This document shows positions 62,595 through 64,000 of a stretch of 64,000 nt of DNA, one piece after another. Positions within the stretch are counted from its first letter, which is position 1, and every line of letters begins with the position of its first letter. The position numbers and the translations under genes were made by a program. Below the pieces are notes generated by a model. It was not told the origin of the DNA. It did no database searches and saw only the letters and a program-made list of their open reading frames with translations. This stretch comes from Nipponacmea schrenckii (lineage: Eukaryota; Mollusca; Gastropoda; Lottiidae), in the NCBI GenBank assembly GCA_030562195.1, contig JAUJPP010000007.1, positions 30,005,769-30,069,768 on the forward strand, given 5' to 3'.

Positions 62595-64000
62595 CACGCA
62601 GTTATCCAGGGTTTTACCATACTGTTACCACCATATAAATATTTCACTATCAAGGCGCCTGTTCTAAATGTAAAATAGGGTATAGGATATAAATGCTTAT
62701 AAATAAGTATATCAATTGTGAATTAGAGAACACTGAAAAGAGAGTGTTGTTTTGAAAATTGAAATTTAGCATCTAGATACAGTTACGAAGCGAAATAAGC
62801 AACTCATTGGAAATACTTAGTGAATAATAATAATAAGCCATACCCTAACTAAAATGTCCATAGACAGTATATACATATGTCTCAAGCTTTAGATATTATC
62901 CGTCTAAGTGAATAATTTTCAATAAACACAGACAATAACAACACATATTCTAAATAATAATACATATATTCTGCTCACCCGTCTCTTTCAGTAAGTCCAA
63001 GTCACCAATCACATATAAATTCCAAATTAACACAAATAATATATTTAGAATTTAACAGATTAATCCAAATTAAACAAAATACAAAATTTAAATAAATATT
63101 GAAATGATATTTTTTATACTTTTTTAAACAGACCACAATATACAACGGAATAGTGTTTTCTGAATTGTCAAACTTTCTCACGTTGACATCTCGTCATTGC
63201 ACGCTTAGAAGATTGTAGAAAAGTGAGGGGTCGGGGTATGTTTGTTCCGGTCCCATGTCGTGATGTTTCTGATATTGATATTACGTGTTGCCTTAGACAA
63301 CAACAAATACTGACTGTAAAACTACAAGTCTCTTGGTCACCTTTCTTGTATCAATGTAAACTTCACTCGTTGGTTCAAACACCTGAAACGCCGCAAAAAA
63401 TACACAGAAACAAGCCGTTATCGACAAATAACATCTAAACATGGCTTGCTACCATACACAGACCCCCATTTAGAAAATTGACTGTAGTATTTAAGTGTGA
63501 AATAACCGAAATTTACACATATCTGACTCGCAAATGATATCTAGTGCATGCTGAAATCGATATTAAAACGTATTTGAAATTTTCAAAATTGGCGGTTGCA
63601 AGCTTATTCAAACATTATAAATCAATTTTCATCATGGGTTGATTTTCTTTGAAGTTTGAAAATTCAAAAGATAAACAACAAACAAATAACATATCCTTTT
63701 TTGTTAAAGGTCTTAGTTGATCTTATGTCGTGATGTACTATGTAGAAAACTTGTTTTAGCGACATTCCACCCATACGCAAAGCACCATCGCTATTACGCA
63801 TTGGTTATCACATTTTCACAAGCATATTCACCAGCAACATCTATCGCAATTATGGAGTCAGATTGTTCGTAATTTATAATTTAATCACCAGCACTGCGTT
63901 GTACAACATCACCATTAACATTTAAATAGAAATAGTCTCGGTTATCATCAGGTTGACTGTCGTTTCGTAGATATTATAGGATCCAGTCGTCTTCATCCGA
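62595..64000. other. Upstream flank of the SEA-domain gene
   Basis: This 1.4 kb contains the likely 5'UTR and promoter of the minus-strand gene, but I see no TATA, GC or CCAAT box that decides a start site. Most is AT-rich and featureless. The last 120 bases, on the minus strand, hold two short open pieces in one frame separated by a TAA (SDEDDWIL, then YLRNDSQPDDNRDYFYLN). These may be a decayed coding fragment or chance. Confidence 0.5.

Overview
The window reads as a piece of an intron-rich, AT-rich animal genome, most likely a lophotrochozoan and probably a mollusc. The reasons are three spliced animal genes, a ladybird-type (Lbx) homeobox gene close in sequence to the bilaterian family, and several tRNA-derived SINEs whose modules resemble those of mollusc genomes. 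The species cannot be named from sequence alone.

Layout. (1) Positions 1-10712, + strand: the last 14 exons of the nuclear gene for mitochondrial arginyl-tRNA synthetase (RARS2). They run from the exon carrying the HVGH active-site motif to the stop codon, and every splice phase joins in frame. Its introns have collected a 17-bp-type minisatellite, a 77-bp tandem array split by a hAT-like MITE with a perfect 8-bp target duplication, a second inverted-repeat element ending 22 bp before an exon, and SINE copies. (2) 10713-24384: non-coding, with old repeats and a likely Lbx promoter near 23.8 kb. (3) 24385-42747, + strand: Lbx, two coding exons around a 17.4-kb intron that probably holds regulatory DNA. 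(4) 42748-54277: non-coding, with POU-like repeats, a CRE/nuclear-receptor/ETS motif cluster and a 2.5-kb 37-bp minisatellite. (5) 54632-62594, - strand: a gene I could assemble from nine exons with consistent phases but could not name. (6) 62595-64000: mostly nothing recognisable.

The gene in (5) is the most interesting item. It predicts a type II membrane protein of about 1401 residues: a short cytoplasmic tail, one membrane helix, a SEA domain with a G-SVIV self-cleavage site, a Thr-rich then His-rich, N-glycosylation-rich disordered region on a single 3.2-kb exon, a furin-like RDRR site, and a six-cysteine C-terminal module. It looks like a membrane-tethered, sheddable, mucin-like glycoprotein with metal-binding potential.

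The three genes do not obviously act together. One serves mitochondrial translation, one is a developmental transcription factor, and one is a cell-surface or extracellular protein.
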